Shown here piece after piece: positions 35,718-44,339 of a stretch of DNA of 64,000 nucleotides (positions are counted from its first letter, which is position 1; the number at the start of each line of letters is the position of its first letter). The notes under the pieces were generated by a model that saw nothing but the letters and a program-made list of their open reading frames with translations, searched no databases and had not been told where the DNA came from. Position numbers and translations under genes: made by a program. Source of the DNA: an uncultured Bacillota bacterium (lineage in GTDB: Bacteria; Bacillota; Clostridia; Oscillospirales; Oscillospiraceae); contig CANEFX010000003.1 in the NCBI GenBank assembly GCA_947426945.1, forward strand, positions 1-64,000. Direction: 5' to 3'.

Positions 35718-36338
35718 ATGGACCGGAAGCTGAAGATATGGGAGCTGGCATTGATGCTGGGCGTATTGATGGCCGTGGTAACGGGAAGCTGGCTGGGTCG
35801 GGAGCAGCAGGAGCTGGCGGACAGCGTCATTCGCTTTCACGTGATTGCAAACTCGGACAGCGAGGGAGATCAGGCATTGAAGCTGGCTGTACGGGACCGG
35901 GTGCTGAAAGAGGCTGAGGAGCTGTACCCGGAGGGGGCAGCCCTGGCTGAGGCTCAGGCATCCCTGGAGGGCGGTCTGGGTATTCTGGCCGCCGCCGGCC
36001 GGGAGGTAGTAGAGGAACAGGGGTATGACTATCCGGTGTCCGCCTCACTGGAGGAGTGCTGGTTTCCCACCAGGGAGTATGAGGGCTTTGCCCTTCCAGC
36101 CGGAAACTATACTGCCCTGCGGATTGTTATCGGCGAAGGGAAGGGCCGGAACTGGTGGTGTGTGGCATTCCCGCCCCTGTGCCTGGGGGCGGCCAGCGAG
36201 ACGGTAAATCAGGCGCTGGAGGCCGGTTATTTTACTCCCGGTCAGGGGGCGCTGGTTACGGGAAGCGGCGAGGGCTATGTCCTCAAATTCAAGGCCATGG
36301 AACTCCTGGGTGAAATACAGGGCTTTTTTGAAAAGTAG
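35718..36338 (+). CDS. spoIIR: Stage II sporulation protein R
   Basis: 206 residues. A hydrophobic N-terminal segment (about 8-25) targets the protein across the forespore membrane, and the conserved core follows: IRFHVIANSDSEGDQALKL (about 37-55), RD-x-VL, AGNYTALRI-x-IG and WWCVAFPPLC. SpoIIR made in the forespore activates the SpoIIGA protease and thereby mother-cell sigma E. Its presence shows an endospore former. ATG 35718 has GGGGAG upstream. A sigma-F-type promoter should be expected but I could not define one. Confidence 0.93.
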   Translation: MDRKLKIWELALMLGVLMAVVTGSWLGREQQELADSVIRFHVIANSDSEGDQALKLAVRDRVLKEAEELYPEGAALAEAQASLEGGLGILAAAGREVVEEQGYDYPVSASLEECWFPTREYEGFALPAGNYTALRIVIGEGKGRNWWCVAFPPLCLGAASETVNQALEAGYFTPGQGALVTGSGEGYVLKFKAMELLGEIQGFFEK

Positions 36339-36362
36339 GGCGGCGCGCAGCGCCGCCCTTTC
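36337..36362 (+). terminator. Hairpin terminator after spoIIR
   Basis: Stem AGGGCGGCGC / GCGCCGCCCT with a three-base loop overlapping the TAG stop, followed by TTTC. Confidence 0.75.
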
Positions 36363-36407
36363 ATATCCTGCCGCCATCCCCGCATACTGTGTTGGGGAGG
36401 GGGATAT

Positions 36408-37091
36408 GTGTTGATTGGTCAGCTGGTTTTAACAGGCCGGGGCAGGGGAAAGGCGGAAGCAGGCAGACTGTATGGCCTGCCTGTCCTGCGGGCGGAGGCG
36501 GATCCGAGCGGTTTATGGGGGGAGCGCCGCCTGTGCCGGGCGGGAAAAGGGCTGCGCCGGGGCGGCGCTGTGCGGGTGCTGGTCTCCGGAGAGTTCGGCC
36601 AGTGGCCTCTGCTGAGCCGGTTTGGGCTGCGGCCGGTGGACCCGGAGAACTTTGTCCGTGCCCAGTCGGCGCCGCTGGCGCTGGCGTTGCTGGAACAGCG
36701 GGGCCTGGCGCCGGACAGGGCCGTAGTTGCCCTTCGGGGACTGCGGGCAGACCGGGACATGGCCCGGACGGCGGCCCGGCTGTGCCAGAGGGTGCGGGGC
36801 CTGGTGGTGGACGCCCCCCGGGGCGGAGAGGAGCTGTCTGCCTGGCTGCGGCAGGAATTCGGGATTCCTGTTCTGCCGCCAGGGGAGGCTTGTCATGCGG
36901 CGCTGTGTTTTCATGCGGACTGTCCTCGGCGGGAGGGGGAGGCGTTGAAGCTGTACGGTCCCCAGCCGAATCTGGCGGGGCTGGTGCTCAGCGCGCCCGG
37001 ATTGGGAGAGGGGGACCGGGAGGACCTGTCCTTGCTGTCCGCCCTGTGGGAGGGGGGAAAACTGGGGCCTGACGACATAAAAATCACTTGA
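36408..37091 (+). CDS. Uncharacterised protein
   Basis: 227 residues, GTG start seven bases after GGAGG. No recognised domain. The sequence has an alternating hydrophobic pattern suggestive of an alpha/beta fold (LVVDAPRGGEELSAWLRQEFGIPVLPP near 132-158) and a CHAALCFHADC stretch near 162. A second frame over the same DNA is also open but is glycine-rich and biased, so I rejected it. The promoter of greA overlaps its stop codon. A role linked to sporulation could be guessed from spoIIR beside it, nothing more. Confidence 0.55.
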   Translation: MLIGQLVLTGRGRGKAEAGRLYGLPVLRAEADPSGLWGERRLCRAGKGLRRGGAVRVLVSGEFGQWPLLSRFGLRPVDPENFVRAQSAPLALALLEQRGLAPDRAVVALRGLRADRDMARTAARLCQRVRGLVVDAPRGGEELSAWLRQEFGIPVLPPGEACHAALCFHADCPRREGEALKLYGPQPNLAGLVLSAPGLGEGDREDLSLLSALWEGGKLGPDDIKIT

Positions 37092-37116
37092 CAGACGGTT
37101 GGGAAACACATATAAT
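37088..37116 (+). promoter_or_regulatory. Perfect consensus promoter of greA-lysS
   Basis: TTGACA (37088-37093), exactly 17 bp, TATAAT (37111-37116). The -35 contains the stop codon of the preceding gene. Confidence 0.92.
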
Positions 37117-37211
37117 GGCACAGAATGTACGACTGTACCCAATTTTGCCTTTGTTCCCGCCGGAGCGGGGACGGCAGGGAGTAGTCCAATGGAAGGGTGT
37201 GCAAAGATTTC

Positions 37212-37685
37212 ATGGCGAAGGAGTATAAGCTGAGTCCCCAGCGACTCAAGGAACTGCAGGACGAGATGACATACCTCAAGACGGTCCGGGAAAAAGAGGT
37301 GGCCGACCTGATTAAGGAGGCCCGTTCCTTCGGCGACCTGTCAGAGAACAGCGAGTATGACGAGGCGAAAAATGAACAGGGCAAGCTCTATGCCCGCATG
37401 AGCGAGTTGGAGGAGATCCTGTCCAACTATGTTGTGATTGAGGAGGACGAGACCGACGGCGACTACGTCCGTCTTGGCTCTACTGTCACCGTGCTGGACA
37501 GAGAGTTTGATGAGGAGTTGATCTATAAGATTGTGGGCTCCCAGGAGGCCGACCCCATGAACGGGGCGATTTCGGAGGATTCCCCCTTTGGCAAGGCGCT
37601 GCTGGGCAAAAACGCGGGGGACGACGTGACTGTAGACGCCCCCGGCGGCCTGGTGGAGTATAAGCTGCTGAAGGTAGAGAGATAA
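37212..37685 (+). CDS. greA: Transcription elongation factor GreA
   Basis: 157 residues, normal length. An N-terminal antiparallel coiled coil carries the acidic tip DLSENSEYDEAK (near 40-51), which reaches the RNA polymerase active site to stimulate cleavage of backtracked RNA. The C-terminal globular domain ends SPFGKALLGKNAGDDV. ATG 37212 gives the usual length; GTG 37197 would add five residues. It is cotranscribed with lysS, a frequent arrangement in Firmicutes. Confidence 0.95.
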   Translation: MAKEYKLSPQRLKELQDEMTYLKTVREKEVADLIKEARSFGDLSENSEYDEAKNEQGKLYARMSELEEILSNYVVIEEDETDGDYVRLGSTVTVLDREFDEELIYKIVGSQEADPMNGAISEDSPFGKALLGKNAGDDVTVDAPGGLVEYKLLKVER

Positions 37686-37697
37686 GGAGTAGTCAAT

Positions 37698-39203
37698 ATG
37701 GCCGATAAAAACAACCAGACCGGGGCGCCGGAACAGGAAAATCTGTCCCAGCTGCTTCAGATCCGCCGGGACAAGCTGAAAGAGCTTCAGGACAGCGGAA
37801 ATGACCCCTTCCGGATTACCCGGTACGCAGTGGACAACGACTCCGCCAATATCAAGGACAATTTCGACGCCCTGGAGGGAAAAGAGGTGTCCATTGCCGG
37901 ACGGCTCATGTCCAAGCGGGGAATGGGCAAGGTGTCCTTCTGTGACCTGCAGGACAAGTCGGGCCGCATCCAGCTCTACGCCCGGAGAGACGAGATGGAT
38001 GAGGAAGAGTACAGCCGTTTTAAGAAGTACGACATCGGAGACATTGTGGGCGTAAAGGGCGTGGTGTTTCGTACCCAACGGGGAGAGATGTCCATCCGGG
38101 TGGTGAAGGTCATCCTGCTCAGCAAGTCCCTGCTGCCCCTGCCCGAGAAATTCCATGGATTGACCAGCACTGAGCTGCGCTACCGCCAGCGATATGTGGA
38201 CCTGATTGTCAATCCGGAGGTAAAACGCAACTTCATCATCCGCTCTAAATTTATCAAGTTCATGCGCAGCTACCTGGACAATATGGGCTATATCGAGGTG
38301 GAGACCCCTGTCCTTAACACTATCGCAGGCGGAGCCGCCGCCCGGCCCTTTATCACCCATCACAATACCCTGGACATCGATATGTACATGCGCATCGCCA
38401 CCGAGCTGACCCTGAAGCGGCTCATTGTGGGCGGCATGGACCGGGTCTATGAGATCGGCCGAATTTTCCGCAACGAGGGGATGGACCCCAAGCACAATCC
38501 GGAGTTTACCACCGTAGAGCTGTACCAGGCCTACGCTGATTTCCACGACATGATGGACATTGCCGAGGGTATCCTGTCCGGCGCAGCCCAGGAAATCCTG
38601 GGCTCCTATCAGGTTGAGTGGCAGGGGGAGCAGATCGACCTGACCCCCGGCTGGCGCCGGCTGACCATGGTAGATGCGGTGCGGGAGTATACCGGAGTGG
38701 ATTTCGCCGCCATCTCTGACGACGCCCAGGCGGTGGCCGCCGCCAGGGCCATCGGAGTGGAACTGGCCGATGCCGCTGAAAAGACCTGGGGCAACGCCCT
38801 GTACGCCTGTTTTGACCAGAAGGTGGAGGAGCAGCTGATCCAGCCCACCTTTATCACCATGTATCCGGTGGAGGTCTCTCCCCTGTCTAAGCGCTCCCCC
38901 GACGACCCACGGCTCACTGAGCGGTTTGAGCTGTTTGTCTGCCACAGTGAGCTGGCCAACGCTTTCTCTGAACTCAATGACCCTATCGACCAGCGCCAGC
39001 GCTTCCAGAAGCAGGTGGAGCAGCGGGAGCGGGGGGACGAGGAGACCGAGATGATGGACGAGGATTTCCTTACCGCTCTGGAGTACGGTTTGCCCCCCAC
39101 GGGCGGTATGGGCATGGGTATCGACCGGATCGTTATGCTTCTGACCGGGTCCGACTCCATCCGGGAAGTGATTTTGTTCCCCACCATGAAGCCGGTGGAG
39201 TAA
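37698..39203 (+). CDS. lysS: Lysyl-tRNA synthetase, class II
   Basis: 501 residues. An OB-fold anticodon domain (about 45-150) precedes the class II catalytic core with motif 1 (FMRSYLDNMGYIEVETPVL region near 190), motif 2 (FRNEGMDPKHNPEFT near 257) and motif 3 (GMGMGIDRIVML near 472). It charges tRNA-Lys. It lies 12 bp after greA with GGAG before the ATG. A bidirectional terminator closes the operon. Confidence 0.97.
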   Translation: MADKNNQTGAPEQENLSQLLQIRRDKLKELQDSGNDPFRITRYAVDNDSANIKDNFDALEGKEVSIAGRLMSKRGMGKVSFCDLQDKSGRIQLYARRDEMDEEEYSRFKKYDIGDIVGVKGVVFRTQRGEMSIRVVKVILLSKSLLPLPEKFHGLTSTELRYRQRYVDLIVNPEVKRNFIIRSKFIKFMRSYLDNMGYIEVETPVLNTIAGGAAARPFITHHNTLDIDMYMRIATELTLKRLIVGGMDRVYEIGRIFRNEGMDPKHNPEFTTVELYQAYADFHDMMDIAEGILSGAAQEILGSYQVEWQGEQIDLTPGWRRLTMVDAVREYTGVDFAAISDDAQAVAAARAIGVELADAAEKTWGNALYACFDQKVEEQLIQPTFITMYPVEVSPLSKRSPDDPRLTERFELFVCHSELANAFSELNDPIDQRQRFQKQVEQRERGDEETEMMDEDFLTALEYGLPPTGGMGMGIDRIVMLLTGSDSIREVILFPTMKPVE

Positions 39204-39242
39204 GAAGCTGTGTTTTGCGTTCAATTCAATCGACAATATTAA

Positions 39243-39274
39243 ATGTGCGGCGATCGATTTCGATCGCCGCATTT
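39243..39274. terminator. Bidirectional terminator lysS / TrmN6-like gene
   Basis: AAATG-x-GCGGCGATCG with loop ATTT and its complement, flanked by A and T runs, between convergent genes. Confidence 0.8.
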
Positions 39275-39909
39275 CAGCATTCTCTCTGACTGATTTCAAC
39301 TTTTAGTCCGGGTTTTCCCTGTTTTATCGCCTCCAGCAGCAGGAGGGAGGGGAGGTGCTCCGAACTGTGGGAGACCAGCCTCATCCTTTTGGGCTCCAGG
39401 TGGTGGGCCCGGAGGGCGCAGATTACGTCTGCCAGCCGTTCCGGGCGGTGGCACAGGGTAAAGCGGCCCCCGTTCTTGATAAGCCGTGCGGCGGCGGCGC
39501 ACAGGTCTTCCAGAGTGCAGGCATCCTCACTGCGGGCAGCGCCGCCGCTTTTGCCGCTGCCCGCAGAGAAATAAGGCGGGTTGGACACTGCCAGGTCAAA
39601 GGCTCCGGCGGGGAGGGGGGCGGAGCGCAGGTCGCCGGAAAGGATATCTCCGGTGAGCTGGTTAGCCTCCAGATTTTTTTGGGCGGTCTGGGCAGACAGG
39701 GGATCCAGTTCCACGCCGGTAAGGGACAGGCCCTCCGCTCGCCGGGCCAGCAGCAGAAGAAGAGCCCCGCTGCCCGTCCCCAGGTCACACACCCTCCACC
39801 CGGGCTTTATTGTGCAGAACCCCCCCAGAGCCAGGGTGTCGCCTCCTAGAGGAAAGACGCCTTTGGACCATGATATGGTATAGGGGCCCAGCTGTTCTGT
39901 TTTGATCAT
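39274..39909 (-). CDS. TrmN6-like tRNA (adenine37-N6) methyltransferase
   Basis: 211 residues. SAM motif I VCDLGTGSGALLLLLA near 38-53, motif post-I GVELDP, and the N6-adenine motif NPPY near 109 identify this family (YfiC/TrmN6). It also appears in Firmicutes as YabB next to rsmI, as here, though the two are divergent. ATG 39909 matches the family start and has GGAAGG upstream; the longer frame is Lys/Met-rich non-coding. Confidence 0.88.
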   Translation of the reverse strand: MIKTEQLGPYTISWSKGVFPLGGDTLALGGFCTIKPGWRVCDLGTGSGALLLLLARRAEGLSLTGVELDPLSAQTAQKNLEANQLTGDILSGDLRSAPLPAGAFDLAVSNPPYFSAGSGKSGGAARSEDACTLEDLCAAAARLIKNGGRFTLCHRPERLADVICALRAHHLEPKRMRLVSHSSEHLPSLLLLEAIKQGKPGLKVEISQREC

Positions 39910-40070
39910 AAAATACCGCCTTCCTGCATCTGGACCTTGCCCAGCAAAAAATTTTTTCATTTTTTTTGACATTTTGCTGTTGATTAAGCAGGGATCTGAA
40001 ACACACCCGGACAAATTTTGCGCATTTCAATACATTATTGTCAAAAAGGATACCACAAATTTCCCGTCTG

Positions 40071-40079
40071 TGCTATAAT
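40071..40079 (+). promoter_or_regulatory. Extended -10 promoter of rsmI
   Basis: TGCTATAAT, an extended -10 with a perfect hexamer at 40074-40079, and no good -35. Confidence 0.5.
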
Positions 40080-40110
40080 ATTTTGAAAATTATTGGGAAG
40101 AGGTGACTGT

Positions 40111-40941
40111 ATGGCCGGGACGCTCTATCTGGTGCCCACCCCTATTGGAAATCTGGGGGATATTTCCCGGCGGATGGCGGAGACGCTGGAGCGCGCAGAC
40201 TTTATCGCAGCCGAGGATACCCGTGTGACGGTGAAACTGCTCAACCACCTGGGACTGAAGAAGCCTATGCTTACCTACCACCGTCACAATACGGACTGGG
40301 GTGGTCAGGCGGTCATTGACCGGTTACTGGCCGGAGAGAACTGCGCCCTGGTCACTGACGCGGGAACCCCTGCTGTCTCCGATCCGGGCGAGGAGCTGGT
40401 GGTCCGGTGTGCCGGCTTGGGCATCTCTGTCTGCGCCATTCCGGGCCCCTGTGCGCTGGTGACGGCCCTGGCCGTTTCCGGCCAGCCCACCGGCCGATTC
40501 ACCTTTGAGGGGTTTTTGGCCATGAATAAGAAGAACCGCCGGGCCCATCTGGACTCCCTCCGGGGGGAGGAGCGGACCATGATTTTTTATGAGGCTCCAC
40601 ACAAACTGGCTGCCACTCTCCAGGACCTGTCGGAGACTTTTGGGGCTGAGCGGCCGTTGACCCTGTGCAGGGAGCTGACCAAGCTCCACGAGGAGATTTG
40701 CCGCACCACCCTGGGGGAGGCCGCTGCCTGGTATCGGGAGAACGACCCGAAGGGGGAGTTTGTGTTGGTGGTCCGGGGGGCGGCGCCCACCGGGGAGCAG
40801 GAAATTTCCCTGGAGGACGGGCTGGCGCTGGTAGAGAGTCTGCGGAGGGAGGGACTCTCCCTGCGGGATGCGGTGCACCGGGCGGCCGGAGAACTGGGGC
40901 TTTCCCGGAATCAGCTTTATGATCTGGCGGTGAAGAGATAA
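40111..40941 (+). CDS. rsmI: 16S rRNA (cytidine1402-2'-O)-methyltransferase
   Basis: 276 residues, tetrapyrrole-methylase (SPOUT-unrelated) fold. GTLYLVPTPIGNLGDI (3-18), AAEDTRVT, TDAGTPAVSDPG (near 85-96) and FEGFLA are signature motifs. It methylates the ribose of C1402 in the decoding centre. AGAGGTG precedes ATG 40111. murC follows 68 bp later. Confidence 0.95.
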   Translation: MAGTLYLVPTPIGNLGDISRRMAETLERADFIAAEDTRVTVKLLNHLGLKKPMLTYHRHNTDWGGQAVIDRLLAGENCALVTDAGTPAVSDPGEELVVRCAGLGISVCAIPGPCALVTALAVSGQPTGRFTFEGFLAMNKKNRRAHLDSLRGEERTMIFYEAPHKLAATLQDLSETFGAERPLTLCRELTKLHEEICRTTLGEAAAWYRENDPKGEFVLVVRGAAPTGEQEISLEDGLALVESLRREGLSLRDAVHRAAGELGLSRNQLYDLAVKR

Positions 40942-41009
40942 AATCTGCACCAATTTTTCCAAAAATGGATAGAATAAAGAGAGAAACCATGTAAAAGAGG
41001 TGCTGTCCT

Positions 41010-42377
41010 ATGAATCGGAACATTGAGGACTATATTAAGCCCGGGGCCCACGCCCATCTGGTGGGGATCGGCGGGGTATCCATGGCCCCGCTGGCTGAGG
41101 TGCTGAAAGGGAAGGGAGTTGATATTACCGGCTCGGATATGAAGGAGAGCGCCGCGGTGGAGCATCTTCGGTCTATGGGGATCCCAGTGGTGATCGGCCA
41201 CCTGCCCCAAAGTGTGGAGGGGGCGGGATGCGTGATCCGTACTGCCGCTGTCCACGACGACAACCCGGAGATTGCCGCTGCGCTGCACGCCGGTATCCCT
41301 GTCTTTGAGCGGGCACAGGCTTGGGGAGCCATTATGCGCCACTATAAAAACGCCCTGTGCGTGGCGGGGACCCACGGAAAGACCACCACCACTTCCATGT
41401 GTACACATATCTTTTTGGCCGCCGGCCGGGACCCCTCCGTGATGATTGGGGGCACTCTGCCCATTCTGGGGGCAGGCCACAGGGTGGGGCATGGAGACAC
41501 CATCATTGCCGAGTCCTGTGAATACTGTAATTCCTTTCTCTCCTTTGCCCCCACAGTGGCAGTCATTCTCAATGTGGAGGCCGACCATCTGGACTTTTTC
41601 AAGGATCTGGACGACATCAAACGTTCTTTTCACCGCTTTGCCCAGCTGGTACCCTCCGGCGGAAGGGTGATTATCAATGCGGATAACGCGGGGGCGCGAA
41701 GTGTTGCCTGCGGACTGGACCCGTTTACTTTCGGACTGAAGGAGGAGGCGGAGTGCACCGCTGAAAACCTCACCTGGGATCATGGACTGCCTGCCTTTGA
41801 CATTGTGGTCCACGCAGAGCGATACGCCCACGTGAAGCTCCGGGTAGGGGGAGAGCACAATGTCTCCAATGCGCTGGCTGCTGCTTCCGCCGCCTATGTG
41901 CTGGGCGTGCCGGGAACGGCGGTGGAGGAGGGGCTGGATGCCTTTACCGGAGCGGGAAGGCGTTTTGAGAAGAAGGGGGTTTTTCACGGCGCTGACATCT
42001 ATGACGACTATGCCCACCACCCCGATGAGCTGCGTGCCCTGCTTGTCATGGCCAAAACGCTGGGCTATCGGCGGGTTGTCTGCGCCTTCCAGCCCCACAC
42101 CTATACCCGAACCGCCGCTCTCTTCGACGACTTTGTGGAGGTGCTGAAGTTGGCTGACGCGGCAGTGCTGGCAGAGATTTACGCAGCCCGGGAGCAGAAT
42201 ACCCTGGGTATCTCCTCACTGGATCTGGTGCGGAAAATTCCGGGAGGGGTATACTGCCCCTCTCTGGAGGAAGTGACCTCCTGCCTGGCGAATATTGCTC
42301 AGCCCGGCGACCTGATTCTGACCGCAGGTGCGGGAGATATTTATCTGGCCGGAGAGGCGTTGGTCAAGAAAAGATAG
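41010..42377 (+). CDS. murC: UDP-N-acetylmuramate-L-alanine ligase
   Basis: 455 residues. N-terminal HLVGIGGVSMAPL (near 16) binds the UDP-sugar, GTHGKTTTT (near 119) is the ATP loop, and the C-terminal DDYAHHPDE (near 332) and FQPHTYTRT (near 359) are typical of MurC. It adds L-alanine to UDP-MurNAc in the cytoplasmic steps of peptidoglycan synthesis. It stands apart from a dcw cluster here. Confidence 0.95.
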   Translation: MNRNIEDYIKPGAHAHLVGIGGVSMAPLAEVLKGKGVDITGSDMKESAAVEHLRSMGIPVVIGHLPQSVEGAGCVIRTAAVHDDNPEIAAALHAGIPVFERAQAWGAIMRHYKNALCVAGTHGKTTTTSMCTHIFLAAGRDPSVMIGGTLPILGAGHRVGHGDTIIAESCEYCNSFLSFAPTVAVILNVEADHLDFFKDLDDIKRSFHRFAQLVPSGGRVIINADNAGARSVACGLDPFTFGLKEEAECTAENLTWDHGLPAFDIVVHAERYAHVKLRVGGEHNVSNALAAASAAYVLGVPGTAVEEGLDAFTGAGRRFEKKGVFHGADIYDDYAHHPDELRALLVMAKTLGYRRVVCAFQPHTYTRTAALFDDFVEVLKLADAAVLAEIYAAREQNTLGISSLDLVRKIPGGVYCPSLEEVTSCLANIAQPGDLILTAGAGDIYLAGEALVKKR

Positions 42378-42403
42378 ATTTACAAAAAAATATTTCGAAT
42401 ATC

Positions 42404-42432
42404 TTTACAAAAAATATCTGGAGTGGTAAAAT
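42404..42432 (+). promoter_or_regulatory. Promoter of the diguanylate cyclase gene
   Basis: TTTACA (42404-42409), 17-bp spacer, TAAAAT (42427-42432). The TTTACAAAAAA block is duplicated just upstream (from 42379). Confidence 0.7.
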
Positions 42433-42472
42433 AGATAAGTGAGATATTTTACAGATTGGGGGTGGGCGGAAC

Positions 42473-44275
42473 GTGATCAAAAAGAAGCATCAAAACTCAA
42501 ACCGAATGGCTGTGATACTCACCGTATGCGGCGGAATTCTGCTGCTGGTTCTGTTGGTCATGCTGATCGTACGCTACCGGGCGGTGGAGTCAGAGTTGGA
42601 CCGGATGCTGGTAGAGAGCCTGACCGCTCACACAGAGGAGGCAGGAGAGGGTGCCGGCTATCTGATTCACTATGCGGAGACCGTGCTGAAAAATACGAAT
42701 CTCTTTATTGAGGGAGAGGGCAAAGTCCCCGAAAAAAGCTGGGTGGAGCCGATGGTGGAGACCTTCAATCTGGTGGATGATCGTATGGATCTGGATTATC
42801 TGGACCGGAGAGACCTGTCCGCCGCCCCATGGGGGCATGAGGACCCGGAGCTGCTGGACCGGATTCTTGCGGGGGAGGCCGTAGTCAGCGGAATCCTTGC
42901 CGGCCCGGATGAAAACAGCTGTTATGTTGCGGTACTCCGCCCGGTGGAGTGGGACGGGCAGGTGGTAGGCACGCTGGAGGCCAAAATGAACGCCGACACC
43001 CTGCTCCGGCAGGGAAAGCATTCCACATTCTTCCACAGTGTCCACAGTGTGATTGCCGGGGAGGACGGCTATGTTGTCTATGGGAGCAATTCTGGTATTC
43101 AGGAAAGCAGTCTGGTTGATTTGGGGAGAAGAGACGGCTTAAGTCAGGAAGGGGAGAAGGAATTTGCTGCGGCCTATCAGATGAACCCATCCGGCTCTTT
43201 CAGTTACGCTATGGAGAAAGGCCAGAATTATACCGCCTGGGCGCCGGTCTCTTACAATGGCTGGCGGATTGTGCAGTTTTCTACGTCCCCCAGTGTGAAT
43301 ATAGAGCGCACGGCGATGATGCAGACAGTAATTATGCTGGTGAGCATGGTAGTGTGTGCCGTTTTAGCTGCCCTGATGTGGCGGCAGCGGGTCAGGATGG
43401 CGAGGGATCGGATGCGTTACGCCGCGCTGGCTGAATTCAAGGATACACTTCTCTTTGAGTATCACTGTGGGGATGACAGTCTGGAGTTTACCTCAAACGC
43501 TTTGGGCACTTTAGAGATTGCAGGTCTTCGGATAGAGAAAGTCACCAGTGGTGACGGCGGCTTGTCTGTTTTTCACCCGGAGGATGCGGACAACGCGCGG
43601 CAGATCCTGAAGAATGCAGTGAATATGGTTCCGGACCAGATTGAGCATGACCGCATCCGCCTGAAGGGGCGGGACGGAAACTACAGATGGTACCGCAGTC
43701 AGTATAAGGCGGTGTTTGATGAAGAAGGCCAGGTCGTCCGGATCATTGGCACGCTGACGGATATCAGTGTGCAGATTGACCGAGAAAAGGAGCTGCGGAA
43801 ACAGGCCCGGCAGGATCCCCTCACCGGGCTGTATAACCGGGCTGGCGTAAAGATGATTAACGCCCGGTTGGAGCAGATTTCCCGGGGTGTGCTGTTTATG
43901 GTGGATCTGGATGACTTCAAATCTATCAACGATACTTATGGACATGCCGCCGGCGACAAGCTGCTGACTGCGGTGGGCCGAATTCTGACGGAGACCTTCC
44001 GTTCCGACGATATTGTGGCCCGGATAGGCGGAGACGAGTTTGTGGCCTTTTTGTCTGGTTCCGACAGCAGGAATACCGCCGAGCAGAAAGCGCAGGAGCT
44101 GCTGGAGCGAGTACGGACGCTGCGAATTGAGGGGATTGATGCCCGTGCCAGCGTCAGCATCGGTGCGGCCAGCGCCCCTACCTGCGGGCGGAGCTATGAA
44201 GCGCTCAGCGCCGAAGCGGACGAAGCACTGTATCAGGTGAAGAACAGCGGAAAGGGCGGCTTCCGGCTCAAATAA
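42473..44275 (+). CDS. Membrane diguanylate cyclase with extracellular sensor and PAS domain
   Basis: 600 residues. Membrane segment 1 at about 12-34, an outer Cache-like sensor (about 40-280), membrane segment 2 at about 284-306, a PAS domain (about 325-435) and a C-terminal GGDEF domain. The catalytic motif GGDEF (519-523) and the product-inhibition site R510-x-x-D513 are intact. It should make cyclic di-GMP in response to an external signal. The GTG start at 42473 follows a weak purine-rich site. Single gene with own promoter and terminator. Confidence 0.92.
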   Translation: MIKKKHQNSNRMAVILTVCGGILLLVLLVMLIVRYRAVESELDRMLVESLTAHTEEAGEGAGYLIHYAETVLKNTNLFIEGEGKVPEKSWVEPMVETFNLVDDRMDLDYLDRRDLSAAPWGHEDPELLDRILAGEAVVSGILAGPDENSCYVAVLRPVEWDGQVVGTLEAKMNADTLLRQGKHSTFFHSVHSVIAGEDGYVVYGSNSGIQESSLVDLGRRDGLSQEGEKEFAAAYQMNPSGSFSYAMEKGQNYTAWAPVSYNGWRIVQFSTSPSVNIERTAMMQTVIMLVSMVVCAVLAALMWRQRVRMARDRMRYAALAEFKDTLLFEYHCGDDSLEFTSNALGTLEIAGLRIEKVTSGDGGLSVFHPEDADNARQILKNAVNMVPDQIEHDRIRLKGRDGNYRWYRSQYKAVFDEEGQVVRIIGTLTDISVQIDREKELRKQARQDPLTGLYNRAGVKMINARLEQISRGVLFMVDLDDFKSINDTYGHAAGDKLLTAVGRILTETFRSDDIVARIGGDEFVAFLSGSDSRNTAEQKAQELLERVRTLRIEGIDARASVSIGAASAPTCGRSYEALSAEADEALYQVKNSGKGGFRLK

Positions 44276-44281
44276 AGAATC

Positions 44282-44316
44282 AAAAAAACCACCGGTTTTT
44301 AACCGGTGGTTTTTTT
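44282..44316. terminator. Bidirectional terminator
   Basis: A-run, CCACCGGTT stem with loop TTT and complement, T-run of seven, between the convergent cyclase and clpE genes. Confidence 0.93.
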
Positions 44317-44339
44317 GCGTTTCAGTTCCGGAGGTGCTT

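Noticed and set aside
36389-37072. Alternative plus-strand frame in another register
   Set aside because: Glycine-rich biased composition; the frame at 36408 has balanced residues and a placed ribosome site.
37341-39299. 652-codon minus-strand frame
   Set aside because: Antisense to greA and lysS.
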